Shown in pieces: positions 12,668-25,274 of a DNA stretch of 64,000 nucleotides (position 1 is its first letter; each line of letters opens with the position of its first letter). A program made the translations under genes and the position numbers. The notes beneath the pieces were generated by a model. It was given only the letters and a program-made list of their open reading frames with translations, did no database searches and was not told the DNA's origin. Origin of the DNA: Nymphaea colorata (lineage: Eukaryota; Streptophyta; Magnoliopsida; Nymphaeales; Nymphaeaceae); assembly GCF_008831285.2 (NCBI RefSeq), contig NC_045143.1, positions 2,985,503 through 3,049,502 on the forward strand. The letters are read 5' to 3'.

Positions 12668-13735
12668 ATGGATTTCATGCCACTTAGTCAGCGATAAAAA
12701 CTAGATTAAAATATTTTTTGATAAATGTAACTGTATATGGCCTTACCATTGTTTTCATGAAAAACTAAAAATACATTATGCGTAATAAAGTTATAATTAC
12801 ATATGCTGTAATAAGAAAAGAAAATAAACGACTCTTAAAATGTCAAAATTTTTAATAATAGAAGAGTGAACATTTTTCATAAATACTACGTTAACTAATT
12901 AGACATGCTTGAAGTTAAACTAGTAATATTTATAGACATACTAAAATGTTTATATGTTGTTTAAAATGTTTTTTAACAAGAATTTATGATGACAAATAAC
13001 ATAAGTGGTCTGCAATGTATCAATTTTTCAATTGAATGATTAATTTGAAAAGAACACCTTAATGATTATTTTGAACGCATCTAGTACGTACTTAAGTGGT
13101 CTGGTATTTATATGTATATATATGCATTTTTCAAGAGTTGAAGTCTAAGAATATGAGAATTCACGAAGTGTCTGACTAAATTGGAAAACTGAAAGTTTGC
13201 CATTAAGAAACACTTTTCACAATAATGGGTGTTCAATCAACTCATGCGCTCTATAATTATATTTCAGAATTGAAATACTGGGAGAGAGAACCTCCATTGA
13301 TCTTCTCATAACGCTGAGGTGCAGAACCGTGTTTCCATCTTCATCAGTTTTCCTAGCATGCTTGCGGGGATTATATGCCAGGTAAGTACACCTAAAGGCC
13401 TCGTGCTGACCATTCTTCGCCATTAAATGGAAGATGTTCTCTCCATCACTGGTGACATCTTTAATCGCTTTAGGCTTCGTATCAAGAATCTCACGGATTA
13501 TGTCCGTCTCGCCGTTTTTTGCTGCCAAATGTAGAGGTGTTAGTCTCTGTGGCCCATAAGTTTTGTCCACGAGCTCGGGTCTGTTGGCCAGCAGGTACCG
13601 GACGATCGCTAGCTGCCCTGATTCGACGGCCACGTGCAAGAGCGTTTTTTGAGAAGACGGCACCAGCCGGTTGAGGATGTCCGGATCGACCGCCGCCATC
13701 TGAGTGACACAGGCGGTGTAGAGCCTTCCGTCCAT
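11815..13735 (-). CDS. Ankyrin-repeat protein with PGG transmembrane domain (ACD6-like)
   Basis: The gene has two exons, 13735-13292 and 12492-11815, and encodes 373 residues. The donor after the Met-Glu codons (GAG/GTTCTC) and the acceptor TTACAG/TTG join in phase 0. Residues 30-168 hold about four ankyrin repeats, with TPLHLAAKNG at 66-75 and TVLHLSV at 136-142. The PGG domain follows, with NPPGG at 239-243 and four predicted membrane spans near 222-240, 259-282, 304-324 and 331-353. The C-terminus is basic. Proteins of this type (ACD6, ITN1) sit in plant membranes and act in defence or salt responses; a role here is inferred from family only. The first in-frame Met (13735) aligns with the start in the 20.8-kb paralogue. 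Compared with that copy the N-terminus lacks about six residues. It is the only intact copy in the window. Confidence 0.87.
12594..12665. repeat. (CT)n(AT)n compound microsatellite in the ankyrin intron
   Basis: A CT tract runs straight into an AT tract of about 45 bases, inside the intron of the ankyrin/PGG gene. A degenerate version sits at the equivalent place in the second copy (about 19443-19498), so it predates the duplication. Confidence 0.95.
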
Positions 13736-16169
13736 CCCTACTGCACGCCGTCTTGAGGCCGGGTGACGTCCCCACTACCGGATCGTTGCTGTTAAACGTC
13801 CATCATGCATCATATCAGCAGCCACAAGGAAGAGCGACGAACACCTTTAGGTGTTTTCATATAAGCACCTCGCAATTGATGTTCAGAGTAATCGAAAGAT
13901 TGATTGCAACCGTAACAATATAACCACTTGGATGAAGTCTGATGACGGACACCGTAACAAAAGTTCCTGGGTCTTGTTATTAAGAATCTCTAGTGGCTGG
14001 AGGGATTGGGTTTTGTTCAAGTTTCCAAGTTTAGGCATCCTTTTTAATTTTTATTTTTTGTGATTTTATAGAGTCAATTATATATATATATATATATACT
14101 CTTTGTTTATTTTTAATAAAGTGTTTAGTGAGACTGAGTTGCGTGTACAAAGGTGTGTACACCCCAAAGGAAGGTCAGGGCACTTTTAATTTTTTTTTTA
14201 TAGAGGAGTAGATATTTTAACAAAAGTATTTTTTTGTCATTGCAATCGTTGTGCACCAAATTTTCGTCCACGTAACCAGCCTCAATTCAAATAGCATTAC
14301 TTCTCATTTAATTCGATGGTGTAATTTTGGAAGCCGAGCTAAATGGACAAGGGGTTGGACAAAATGAATTCAATCCAGTAGCTGATTCAACAGCATGCCA
14401 TGTCCCCTTTTTAATATTTAAAATACTAATAATTGTTCTAATTTTAAATAATGTTGATATGTTCGATTTAATTTTTCAAAAAACATTCCACAAATGATTT
14501 TCGCAACATTGTGTCAAACATGGAGCCGCTGCTAAGCTAAAATTTGAAGGTTAAACATAACATGTTCTTAAATTTTTAAGATCCGACAAATGGAGAAAAT
14601 GATAGAAGACATTAGATTGAAGGCACAATTAGATCCATGCAAGCCTGCGTATGTACCTTTATGCCTTGAGCTTTTCCGGTGAGTCCAATTTGAAGATATG
14701 TAATCAAAGAGGGCAAATTAAGAAGCAGAAGATTGATGGGAAAGAGATGATACGCACCTGAGATGCAGTGTGGCCAAGCCCAAGTTGTGAACACAACATA
14801 CCACAAGCAAGATGCTTATAAATAGCAAGCGGGTCTGTGAATCTCCTAATTACTATTGTTTAAGGATCATTAAGAATAGAAAAAGGACTGTAAATTGTCT
14901 AATAAACTACAATAGCTCAATTGGAAAATATTTATTTCAGAAATAATGATTATTATTTGTTTAACTAGTCAATGTCAGATTGCAGTATAATTAAAGCCAG
15001 ATGAATTAAGCTCATTTTATTTTTTGTTATAATTGAGTTTCAGCTATCATATTTTACAAAGATGATTCGAAAGAGTGCTCAAGAAATTAAGGAAACGAGA
15101 TGTCAAAACTTGTCGATCAGCCAGACTTTCTTTAGGAACAAATTTGAGAGAAAGGCTTAGACATTAATCAAACCATTAGCAACTTCGAGTGTGAGACTTT
15201 TTGTTCTTCTTAAATAGACCAGCAATTTCCTTTTCAAAAGACAAGTTGGCCTTCGTATTACCTGTCGGCCCACTCATATACCATGCTCGGATGTATCATT
15301 CTGGCAAATCCTAAACTTCGCTTTAGCAGTTTTGGTTGTAGCTTTAAAAAATGATGTGATTCAGGACACTATTCCATTTATAAGTTCCTTAAGATCCATC
15401 ACAATCTTATATTAGTTGTTTAAAAGAGCCAACCCGATTTACATATGAATGCCAAATATTAAAAGCGTAGTCCAGCTCACCTAGGGTTTTTCTTTGGAAC
15501 AAGATGCCATTAAGTATTTCAAGCTTTTGAAAGATATCTGGTCATTAAGGAGAAAGTGCTGAAGCACTAAGGAAGGAACAAATATATATGTCCGTACATA
15601 GAACATGTGAACCACGACTCAACAATTTGGGTACGGACGCAAGTGAAATTAGATATATTTCATTGCAGCAGTACATTTAGTATTATTTAGTCAGGTCTAC
15701 TTACTAAGCCGATGTTTAGACCCGGTGGTCATGGTCACATTTTGGATTGTTATTTTTTCGACTGCAAATGATGGTAAGCATGACACCGAGTTGAAAGATA
15801 TACCGTAAGTCCACCCAAGCTCCGAAGCAACCAAGTACCTTGAAAACAGTAAATGTATAGTCTTGAGGTTTGAAAATGAAAGTGTTTTTTCTTGTAAAAT
15901 GTTACTTACTAGGCTGATAAGATTTTATTTGCAGATTTGATGAGTGGATATGAGTTTGGGACTGTTATCTGGTGAACAGCCAACACAATTAGGTATGAAA
16001 ACAGATCGACCTAAACTAGTTTGACTTTAATTTGTTTTGGAAAAAGAATACGTGCCAAATAATATTGTTGTGCCAATTAAATTAAGCACTATCCAACTAT
16101 ATTGATAGCTGAGGACGTGGTTGGGTGAACAGAAGGAGTATTTTGTTCCCTTATCCTTCTGGGTATCCG

Positions 16170-17440
16170 TCATCAATATAATATATTTTTTGGGGATAAA
16201 TTTTAACAACAAAAAATGAAAAAAAAAACCATCCAGCTATGAGAAGTCGGCAGATTTCAGCTATCTCTACAATTAGATAGTTGTTTTTTTATTTTACGTT
16301 GATAAAAACCATCACCTTTGTGTATTGTAATGGCAAGTTGACTGACCACTACTTTTAACAACAAAATGTACCTTTCATGATAGTTTTTAATGATACAACA
16401 TAAAAAAATATATCAAGCCACCTTTAATGATACAAGATAAAAAATAACTATCTAACCACAGAGGTAGCGCGCTGATTTTATACACACATGTTAGTTAATT
16501 TGATTTATGAAAAAATTTTAAAAACACTATGAAACACACACGGACGTGAAGTTTGAATATTTTTTTATTTATTAATAGGATGTTTTAGAACATCAAGCTC
16601 AAGCCTCTTTCAAGGCTTTCCTGGCTTAAATGTTTTTTGCTCTAACTTGCTAAATAAGTTGTGGGGACTCTTCCATTTTACTGCCGCACTCGAGTCGACG
16701 CGACTTGGGTGCAGGTGCAGCTCTGACTTGCACCCAAGCCCAGTCAATGCGAGTGAGATGCGGTCAGCCACTCTAGACTATATTGGTCCAATTTCGAGAT
16801 GCAACCTACTCGTGTCATATGTGAGCCAGGAGCAGTCAGCCCATGTCTGGTCTAAATGTGTTCCATTTTTTTTTAATTTGTTAAAACATAAATGAAAAAG
16901 GGTTAGGGCTTTGACTCTTTTCAGTTGAAGCCCTCACCCCTGCTGCTACCTTTTCTGTGCCATGCCATGCAGCGTGCTCCTCCTTCCGTTGATCTTCACG
17001 TTTTTCTTTTCCACAAACAGCGGCAATCTTCAACCTTTTTCCGATGACAAGAGGAATTGATTTAGAGCCACCATCCAACGAGGTCATGAGAGGCATTGCT
17101 GAGCTGAGACTGCACCATCGCCATCTCCTACAACGATAAAGAGGCGTTGTATCTCCACCCAAATCCGTTGGAAAACAAACAGATTGAAACTGAAGACTTT
17201 GAACCCACCATAACCCAACCACACCGCAGATTCCAGCATGAGGAATCGCTCCATCTGTTTATTTTCTTGCTGTGCCTTGTGTGTTTGTCTTTCATTGCAT
17301 CTCTTTTAAGTCAATTTTACTTTTGTTTGATACTTTCATATCATGCCATTGTGGTATACAGCCTATATGCCTAAATAGTATATGGTTCTCAACTTCTCTT
17401 GCTATGTACTTTTGTAGACAGTGGTATATATACTGTCAGT
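16170..17440. other. No gene recognised
   Basis: Intergenic sequence between duplication units. A somewhat GC-richer part (16650-17230) has short open frames on both strands with no recognised domain. Confidence 0.35.
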
Positions 17441-17447
17441 CGTATAT

Positions 17448-17858
17448 GTAACAATCGGACCCATTCTTGGGCTCAGGCCCTTGGTTCGATGGATCCCAAC
17501 CCGCTCCTTAGCAGTTTCATTTTCAATTTCAAAAAAAAGTTAGGAACCACGACAATCATCTCAGTAATGACCCTCCTTTATAAGCCCTCGAAAATACCTC
17601 ACAATCTTCAATACAGGACTAAACATTTGGGCGTTGCAATCCACCCCCCCTAAGGCACACGCGTTCGTGTGTGTGGGACCTTAGGTTCGAATGTTGAACC
17701 GGCTCTGATACGACTGTAACAATCCACCCACTCCTGGGTTCGGGTTCCTGGTTCGGCTAGTAACCAGTACAATCATCTCATTAATGACCCATAATTATAA
17801 ACCTTTGAATATCCTTCACAATCTTTAATACAAGACTAAACATTTGAGGCGTTACAGT
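17448..17858 (+). repeat. Two-copy direct repeat
   Basis: Two related stretches, about 17448-17640 and 17716-17858, share TGTAACAATC, AATCATCTCA, TAATGACCC, CTCACAATCTT-type strings and AAACATTTG. A GGCTCTGATACGACTG string lies between them and resembles the GGCTCTGATACCA motif found next to plant LTRs. A degenerate LTR-retrotransposon piece is a reasonable guess. Confidence 0.6.
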
Positions 17859-17859
17859 G

Positions 17860-18900
17860 TATATATACTTTGCAACTAATGCAGTGCTATATTGTCTTGT
17901 TATAAAATCATAATATCTAATATAAGCTTTTGTACATATGCATTATGCAGCCGACCAGCTGTGGTCCGTGTTGTTCTTTTGAAGTTTAGTTTTCAAGATT
18001 TCAATTTCTGCTTCTATGATTCTATCATTTTTTTATGCTCTATGTTAGATGGTTAGTATGTTATATTACTAAATTACTATATATAATATATGTTGTTCTG
18101 ATATTTTTTTATGCAATACAATTACTTAAGTATGTTATATACATTAACGAGGAAATTGTAATAATAATATATACATGCTCATGCTGTTTTGCATATATAT
18201 ATATATAATAAATTAATAATAATAAATACTGTCACTATCGCCGTATCGTTGCACCTCACTTTTTTGATATATGCCACTCCAGCACCCCTGCACCTATGTG
18301 ACATAGCATGCTAGTTCAAATGATTTTGCTTTAAAGGTAAATTCTTTTCACGTGAAATTCACTATCCAGCTCAAGGTCCCCACATTCCCCTGCCTTTTAA
18401 CTCGACATAGTGCAACACCTTCAACGACCTAGGGGAATAGCATCATCGAGAATCATAACAAAGATGTGTCATTCACATGACCCTGCTCCAATCGACTATG
18501 CTACACCCCTTCAACCACAAGAAATTCATTAGGCTTCTTCTTTAAAGATGCTGAACTTTTAAAAGTTACATTTCTACCAAGCCCATTAACTGCTTTATAA
18601 AGAGTCACCCATCCAACTGGTTCCATGCTACTGCGGTTGTACGCTGAGCCCTGAGGGTTGTACATCATACCCACATAATTGGCAAACTTGTTGATATGAA
18701 TTATGAGTCGCCTAAATTTGGTTATAATCGTTGATTTGATGCGTCACAAGTCTGGGCTCGCTGAGCCACTTAGGATCATCAACTATTTACATGGTCTTCT
18801 TTATGACTTAGCCTGACTGAGTACTGAATCAAATCTGATTCAAATCTCAACGAGTCAGTCTTCAGCCGATCGGAGTCCGAGTAACGAGTTTAACAACTAT
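17860..18900. other. No gene recognised
   Basis: AT-rich sequence. The last 150 bases (about 18740-18895) have GACTCGG/CGAGTC-type motifs like the ends of plant hAT MITEs, but I could not define an element. Confidence 0.35.
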
Positions 18901-18919
18901 GTCTATTCTTTGCTCTTGC

Positions 18920-19464
18920 ACTCCATGCTAAGTGATGCATATGGCCGACACGTCCGTGAGTGTTTGCGAGACACCGAAAGATGAGCCTGTCACTAAAGTA
19001 AACTGCATGACGACAAATGGCCCTCCCAGCCAGAGGACCGCCATGGTACACACCGCCCGGCGGGTTCAACAGCGTCGAAAACGATAAGGTTGCGACGAGG
19101 GCGGCTAAGACGACGGTCGTGTTCAGGACCTCGTGAAGGTGCTTGTCCGGTGCCTCACGACGGCTCCAGAATCTGTCTGCAGTCCTGTGGTGCCGTGGCA
19201 TTTCTGAGGGCAGCAATCATTCGTCCTAACTCAGGATGCTTGTGTTCTTCCAATGGCAATGTCAGAGAGGTCTTCCTCACTTTATTGCGACGAGTGTTCA
19301 CACGCACTACCGTCTCCTTGAGTATGAAATCCATCAACTGTAACTTTGAAAAATTAGTTCTACTACTAAGAACAAGCACCCTTTCCCCCTCCCATAATAG
19401 AAAAGGGAAAAAAAAAAAAGCTCGAATTACAAACACTGCAACTATCTCTTTTTCTGTCTATTTA

Positions 19465-19497
<33 letters not shown>

Positions 19498-20809
19498 TGA
19501 AATAAGCTATTTCTATGGCCGAATAGTTGTTTTTATTTTACGTTGCTTGTAAAATGTGTATTTGTGATGTCTAAATTGTTCATGGTTTTTAGACACGGAA
19601 AGCATTTTTTGTGGCTAATTTTAGTGATAAAAAAAAAAAACTATATGAGACAGACGTAGCAGACTCATTTCAATTTTCTCTATATATATACAAATATATA
19701 ATAGATTCCACGCCACTAAGTCTGAGATAAAAACAAGGTTCAAATTTTTTTTGACAAGTCTAACTGTGTATGGCGTTATCAATGCTTTGATGAAAAATTA
19801 ACATATATTAAGTTAATTATTTTTTGAGTTTAATAAAGTTATAATTACATATGCTGTAATAAGGAAAGAAAATAAACGACTCTAAGCTATCAAAATTTAT
19901 AATAATAGAAGCGGTAACATTTTTCATACATACTACGTTGAACTAATTAGACATGCTTGAAGTTAATCAAGTAATATTTATAAACATATTAAAATGTTTA
20001 TATGTTGTTTAAAATGTCTTCTAACAGGAATTTAAGATGACAAACACCCAAATGGTCCGCAATGTATCAATTTTCCAATTGAACGATTAATTTGAAAAGA
20101 ACACTTTAATGATTATTTGAATGGATCTATTAAGCACTTAAGTGGTCTGGTATTTATATTTATATACATGCATTTTTCAAAAGTTGAAGTCTAAGAATAC
20201 GAGAATTCACGAGGCGTCTGACTAAATTGGAAAACTGAAAGTTTATCCTTAAGCAACACTTTTTGCAATAGTGGGCGTTCAATCAACTTATGCACTCTAT
20301 AATTATATTTCAGCATTGAAATATTGAGAGAGAGAACCTCCATTGATCTTTTCATAACGCTGAGGTGCAGAACCGTGTTTCCATCTTCATCAGTTTTCCT
20401 AGCATGTTTGCGAGGATTATATGCCAGGTAAGTACACCTAAAGGCCTCGTGCTGACCATTCTTCGCCATTAAATGGAAGATGTTTTCGCCACCAGCCACC
20501 GCTGGTGACTTCTTTAGTGGCTTTAGGCTTCTTATCAAGAATCTCACGGATTATGTCCGTCTCGCCGTTTTTTGCTGCCAAATGTAGAGGTGCTAGTCTC
20601 TGTGACCCATAAGTTTTGTCCACGAGCTCCGGTCTGTTGGCCAGCAGGTACCGGACGATCTCTAGCTGCCCTGATTCGACGGCCACGTGCAATAGTGTTT
20701 TGACAGAAGACGGCTCCAGCTGGTGGAGGATGTTCAGATCGACCGCCGCCAACTGCTGTAACTGCCGCATGTTGCCGGTGGCACAGGCGGTGTAGAGCCT
20801 TCTGTCCAT
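18920..20809 (-). pseudogene. Ankyrin/PGG pseudogene (second copy)
   Basis: Closely related to the intact gene at 11815-13735. Exon 1 (20809-20338) starts at the same Met and keeps the ankyrin repeats and the same GAG/GTTCTC donor. About seven extra bases near 20494-20505 (a local GTGGC duplication) shift the frame before the third repeat. Exon 2 starts at the equivalent acceptor (19337). It has at least two further frame changes, keeps NPPGG, then loses the second membrane span and most of the C-terminal half. Its N-terminus retains an ATGNMRQLQQLA segment shortened in the intact copy, so it may show the ancestral start. No full protein can be made from it. Confidence 0.87.
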
Positions 20810-23193
20810 CCCGACTGCACGCCGGACTTCAGGCCCTATGACATCATATCATATGTTGCTGTCGCTCGTCTAAGCACTACTCCTGTTAAACGTCCATCAT
20901 GCATCATATCAGCAGCCACGAAGAGCAACGAACACCTTTACGTGTTTGTTCATTAAGCACCTCGCAATTGAAGTTCAGAGTAATCGAAAGATTGATTGCA
21001 ACCACAACCATATAACCACTTGAATGGAGTCTGGTGACGAACGCCGTAACCAAAGTTCCTGGGTCTTGTTATTAAGAATCTCTAGTGGCTGGTGGGACTG
21101 GGTTTTGTTTCAAGTTTACTCATCCTTTTCATTTTTATTTTTTTTGTGATTTTATAGAGCCTGCAATTATATATATATATATATATACTTTTTTATTTTG
21201 AAAAAAGGTATAAAGTCTAAGTCCCATCAACTTCTTATTTCCCTCTTTAGTCAAAGAGTTGCGTGCACAAAGGTGTGCACGAACCAAAGGAATTGTGCAC
21301 GCACCAAAGGAAGGTCAGGGCACTTTTGAATTTTTTTTATAAAGGAAGTAGATATTTTAAAATTTTTGTCTTTTTAAAATCTTTTTTATCCTTTAAAAAA
21401 TATTATGTTAATAAAAGTTTTTTGGTCATTGCAATCATTGTGCACCAAATTCTTACTTAATTTTCGATGGTATAATTTTGGACGCTGAGCTAAATGGACA
21501 AGAGGTTGGGCAAAATGAATTCAATTCAGTAGCTGATTCAAGAGCATAAGATGTCTCCTTTTAATATTTAAAATATTAATAATTGTTATAATTTTAAATA
21601 TTGTTGTTATGTTCGATTTAAGTTTTCAAAAAACATTGCAAAAATTATTTACGCAACATTGTGTCAAACATGGAGCTGCTGCTAAGCTAAAATTTGAAGG
21701 TTAAACATAACATGTTCTTAAATTTTTAAGATCCGACAAATGGAGAAAATGATAGAAGACATTAGAATGAAGGCACAATTAGATCCATGCAAGCCTGCGT
21801 ATGTACCCTTATGCCTTTGAGCTTTTCCGGTGAGTCCGTGCCCTCTAAATTTGAAGACATATGTAATCAAAGAGGGCAAATCAAGAAGCAGAAGATTGAT
21901 GGGAAAGAGATGGTACGCACCTGAGATGCAGTTTGGCCAGCCCAAGTTGTGAACACAACATACCACAAACAAGATGCTTATAATTAGCAAGCGGGTCTGT
22001 GAATATCCTAATTACTATTGTTTAAGGATCATTAAGAATAGAAAAAGGACTGTCATTGTCTAATAAACTAAAATATCTCAAGTGGAAAATATTTATTTCA
22101 GAAATAATGTAAAAAAACACAAGCCTTGTGACCACGCCAACCTGCTTCTTGGTCATTAAGAAGAAAGTGATTAGAAGCTCTACAGGTCAAATACCGAATG
22201 CATGGCTGGACATAGTAGATGTGAGCACTATCCCAGCCACATGGATACGAACGTAAATGGATTGGATACAATAAACTATAGATCCAGTATGCATGGCTGG
22301 ACATGGATCTGATCTAGTGTCCGACTGAGATTTTAAAAGAGCCGACCCCAACCCGATTTATATATGAACGCCAAATATTAAAAGCGTAAATCTTATTTGT
22401 ATATAAATAAGCAATTTGTGTGGGTTTGCTTTAGGCACAGTGGTCCAGCTCACCCAGGGTTTTTCTTTCGAAGAAGGTGTCATTAAGTATTTTAAGCTTT
22501 TGAAAGATATCTGTTCATTAAGGAGGAAGTGCTGAAGCACTATGGAAGGAACAAATATATCTGGCCGTACATAGAACATGTGAACCACACTCAACAATCT
22601 GTATACGGACGCAAATGAAATTAGATATATTTAATTACAGCGTTGGTTTTATTTTTATTTAGTCGGTTCTAGTTACTAAGCAGATTGCGTCAAGGGGCAT
22701 AGTGGAACCAGGTGGTAAGGAGGCTCACATTTAAAGGATACATTTAGACCTTGTAGTCACCGTCATATTTCAGTGTGTTATTTTTCTGAACTGCAAACAA
22801 TGGTAAGTATGACACTTGAGTTGATAGATGTACCGTAGGTCCACTCAAGCTCCGAACCAACCCAGAACCTTGAAGCGGTAAATGTATGGTCTTGAGACTT
22901 GAAAGTAAAAGCGGTTTTTCCTAAATCAAATGTTACTAGGTGGATTAGATTTTATTTGCAGATTTAATGAGTGGATATGAATTTGAGACTGTTATCTGAT
23001 GAAGAAACAACCCAATTAGGTATGAATATCAGATCGTTGTAAGTTAGTCTGACTTTAATTTGCTTTGAAAAAAGAATACCTGCCAAATAATATTTTCGTG
23101 CAAATTAAATTAAGCACAATCCAACTATATTGATAGCTAGGGACGTAGTTAGGTGAGTAGCAGGAGTATTTTGTTCCTCTTATCTTCCAGGGT
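18920..23193 (-). repeat. Segmental duplication unit 2
   Basis: Paralogue of 11815-16163 in the same orientation. It shares with unit 3, but not with unit 1, a stretch containing GACCACGCCAACCT and GCATGGCTGGACATAGTAG (about 22128 and 22198). It lacks a stretch that units 1 and 3 share. The mosaic sharing suggests independent deletions in each unit rather than a simple order of duplication. Confidence 0.8.
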
Positions 23194-23199
23194 ATAAAC

Positions 23200-24110
23200 C
23201 TGCCTAGGTGGTTTAGAGTAGGTACTTCTGATATACTTCAACTTGCATATTGGTGTATCTATTTTGTAGCCCAAGAAATTGATGACTTGGAGATTCAAAA
23301 CAGCCACAAGCAGAAGCACACATGCAGTCAGTTTGCACATGGGCAATCCAAAACTCAGCAACGGTTGAATGACTGAGTTAATAAAACATCACTGCATCTG
23401 ATATATATCCACTTGGAGACTCGCTCTTTATGCGGTAATTTCGATTATCCAGAATCAAAATCAGCAAAGATTATTCCCATGAAACAAGGATCTTAGACCC
23501 TGCTGCCCCCTTGATTAGGTGATTGGAGTTACATACTTTCAAGTTGAACATGGTTAAAGCGTTAGCACCAAGGGCGAATCTCAGTTGCTGCCGATTCCCA
23601 ACTTGTCTATTGAAAAGGAAAAAGACATAAACTCAGTTTCTGTGAGCATGAGGATCTTTATTTCCTTACACGAGTTTCTGTTTCTCTCTGAAATCCTGAA
23701 TTGCGAAACTCAAAGATCGTCGCTCTCTTGACAGTCTAGAGTTTCTGATAAACTCTTCTGCTCACAATCACACACTGGTCTTTGCATATAGATCTTTGGT
23801 TAATATGTTTCGAAACACACAAAACTGTTTCTCATGACCGAAAATGGGTACAACGTTACATCAACTGCATGCAGAAACAAGAGAGATATAACAGGAAGAT
23901 CAAACTGAACAGGAGGATACTAACGGAGGGCACAAACTGGAAAAATATACAGTTGTTTAAACGGTTCAAAGCATGTGCATACATCCGCTTGGAAGGAGAG
24001 AATAACTTCAGTACATTGACAATGGAAAATAAGAAATTTAGCCAATAAAAACTGCAGTGGATATACTGGTTTCTTCCTGTTCTCAAAATGACATATACCA
24101 ATTTCTCAGG
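23200..24110. other. No gene recognised
   Basis: Intergenic sequence with short frames on both strands that show no domain. Confidence 0.35.
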
Positions 24111-24121
24111 AACTCCTTGTA

Positions 24122-24310
24122 TAGGGATGTCAACGGATTGGATTCAAATCAGCACATTCAAATTCAAATTCAGATTAGAATTTGAATTTTGCATGCTTAT
24201 TTGTAAGCTAATCAATATTGGCCAAATGTTTGTGGTCGAATGTCTCCATCTCGAGCTTTCATATGTGCATGTGCATGTGTATGCTTTGGGATTCCAACAG
24301 ATTAATTAAA
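24122..24310 (+). mobile_element. hAT-type MITE end (GATGTCAA family), incomplete
   Basis: Starts TAGGGATGTCAACGGATTGG, the same terminus as the complete element at 30482-30871, followed by AATTTGAATT-type repeats. No matching right end or target-site duplication is visible, so it looks truncated. Confidence 0.5.
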
Positions 24311-24461
24311 ATTTTGAATATAAAACAAAATTATGCTATTGATAATGTTTGTTCAAATTTCTTCCGTATAAATGAGTTTACATAGCAGAGCAGGACTATC
24401 TTTTTCTCTCGTAAATAAATGTGGACGCTTTTGATAATCCCCTCATGTATATTTTTGGCTG

Positions 24462-24660
24462 GGCATCGGGCTGGGCCGGCCTGATAAGAAAGTCCATTTT
24501 TGAGCCCGGTTAGTTTATCAGTCCAGCCAGATGCCCGGCCCATTAATAAGCAGGCCGGACCGAGCCTATAGTTAATTGAGCCCCGGACTTGATCTTATGC
24601 CCGAGGCCCGGCCCAGCCCGATTATTAATGGGCCGGGCCGGGCTTCTTTTGGACGGGCCA
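24462..24660. mobile_element. GC-rich palindromic MITE-like repeat
   Basis: Multiple GGGCCGGGC / GCCCGGCCC strings face each other (for example near 24475, 24533, 24608 and 24631), giving a strongly self-complementary 200 bases in an AT-rich setting. Such composition is common in plant hAT-derived MITEs. The exact ends are not resolved. Confidence 0.5.
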
Positions 24661-25274
24661 ATAGGAGTTAAGTCGACATTACTTGGATATTGGGTCTGTT
24701 CAAGGGTTTTGAACATGCTAGACAGAAGTAGAGCCGGAGGCAATGTTTAACAGTCTCTTCTTAGATGGGACTGGATCTGCCTCTTGCACAAGGCCTACCA
24801 TGCCCAGCCACTTATGTGTGGTATCTGAAACGCCTACCAAAATTTTTCAGATATCCTAGTTATACTGCAAATCATAAACCTCTGTAAGGAATTAGAAGGC
24901 ATAGTATGCTGTAATGTGTGGCTGCATCAAAATTAGTATTTTACAGATTCAGAATGAAAACCTGTTGTTCCTGAGCCTAGGTTGATGCCAAAACCAGGTC
25001 TGTGATTGTGTTGAAAAACCTGCTTTTCTCATTGACAGAGGTCTGTGAACCTAGATTGAAGCCAAAACCAGGTTTCTGGCATGCTTTCAGTGACAAACAG
25101 AAGTAGTTCCAATAAATATGATCTTAAATCAAGTACAAGATTTGTTCTGAGATAACTTGATGCATTTTGTTTAAAAGATCAAAACATAACATCAAGGAAA
25201 ACAAGAAACAGTTATGAAAACCAAATAAAAAGGACGAAAAACATCATAATCCCAACAATCAGTATATTAATGAA

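Larger units (their letters stand above)
11815..16163 (-). repeat. Segmental duplication unit 1
   Basis: The ankyrin gene plus about 2.4 kb of upstream flank recurs at 18920-23193, an offset of about 7 kb. Part of the flank recurs at 50290-52426. Matching landmarks outside the gene are CCATGCAAGCCTGCGTATGT (about 14634 and 21785), CTCCTAATTACTATTGTTTA (about 14844) and GAGTATTTTGTTCC (about 16137). Unit 1 shares a block near 15000-15300 with unit 3 that unit 2 lacks. Apart from the gene I see no supported function in the flank. Confidence 0.85.

Noticed and set aside
24475-24650. CpG-island promoter
   Set aside because: No gene starts nearby, and the opposed GGGCCGGGC words indicate a palindromic repeat.
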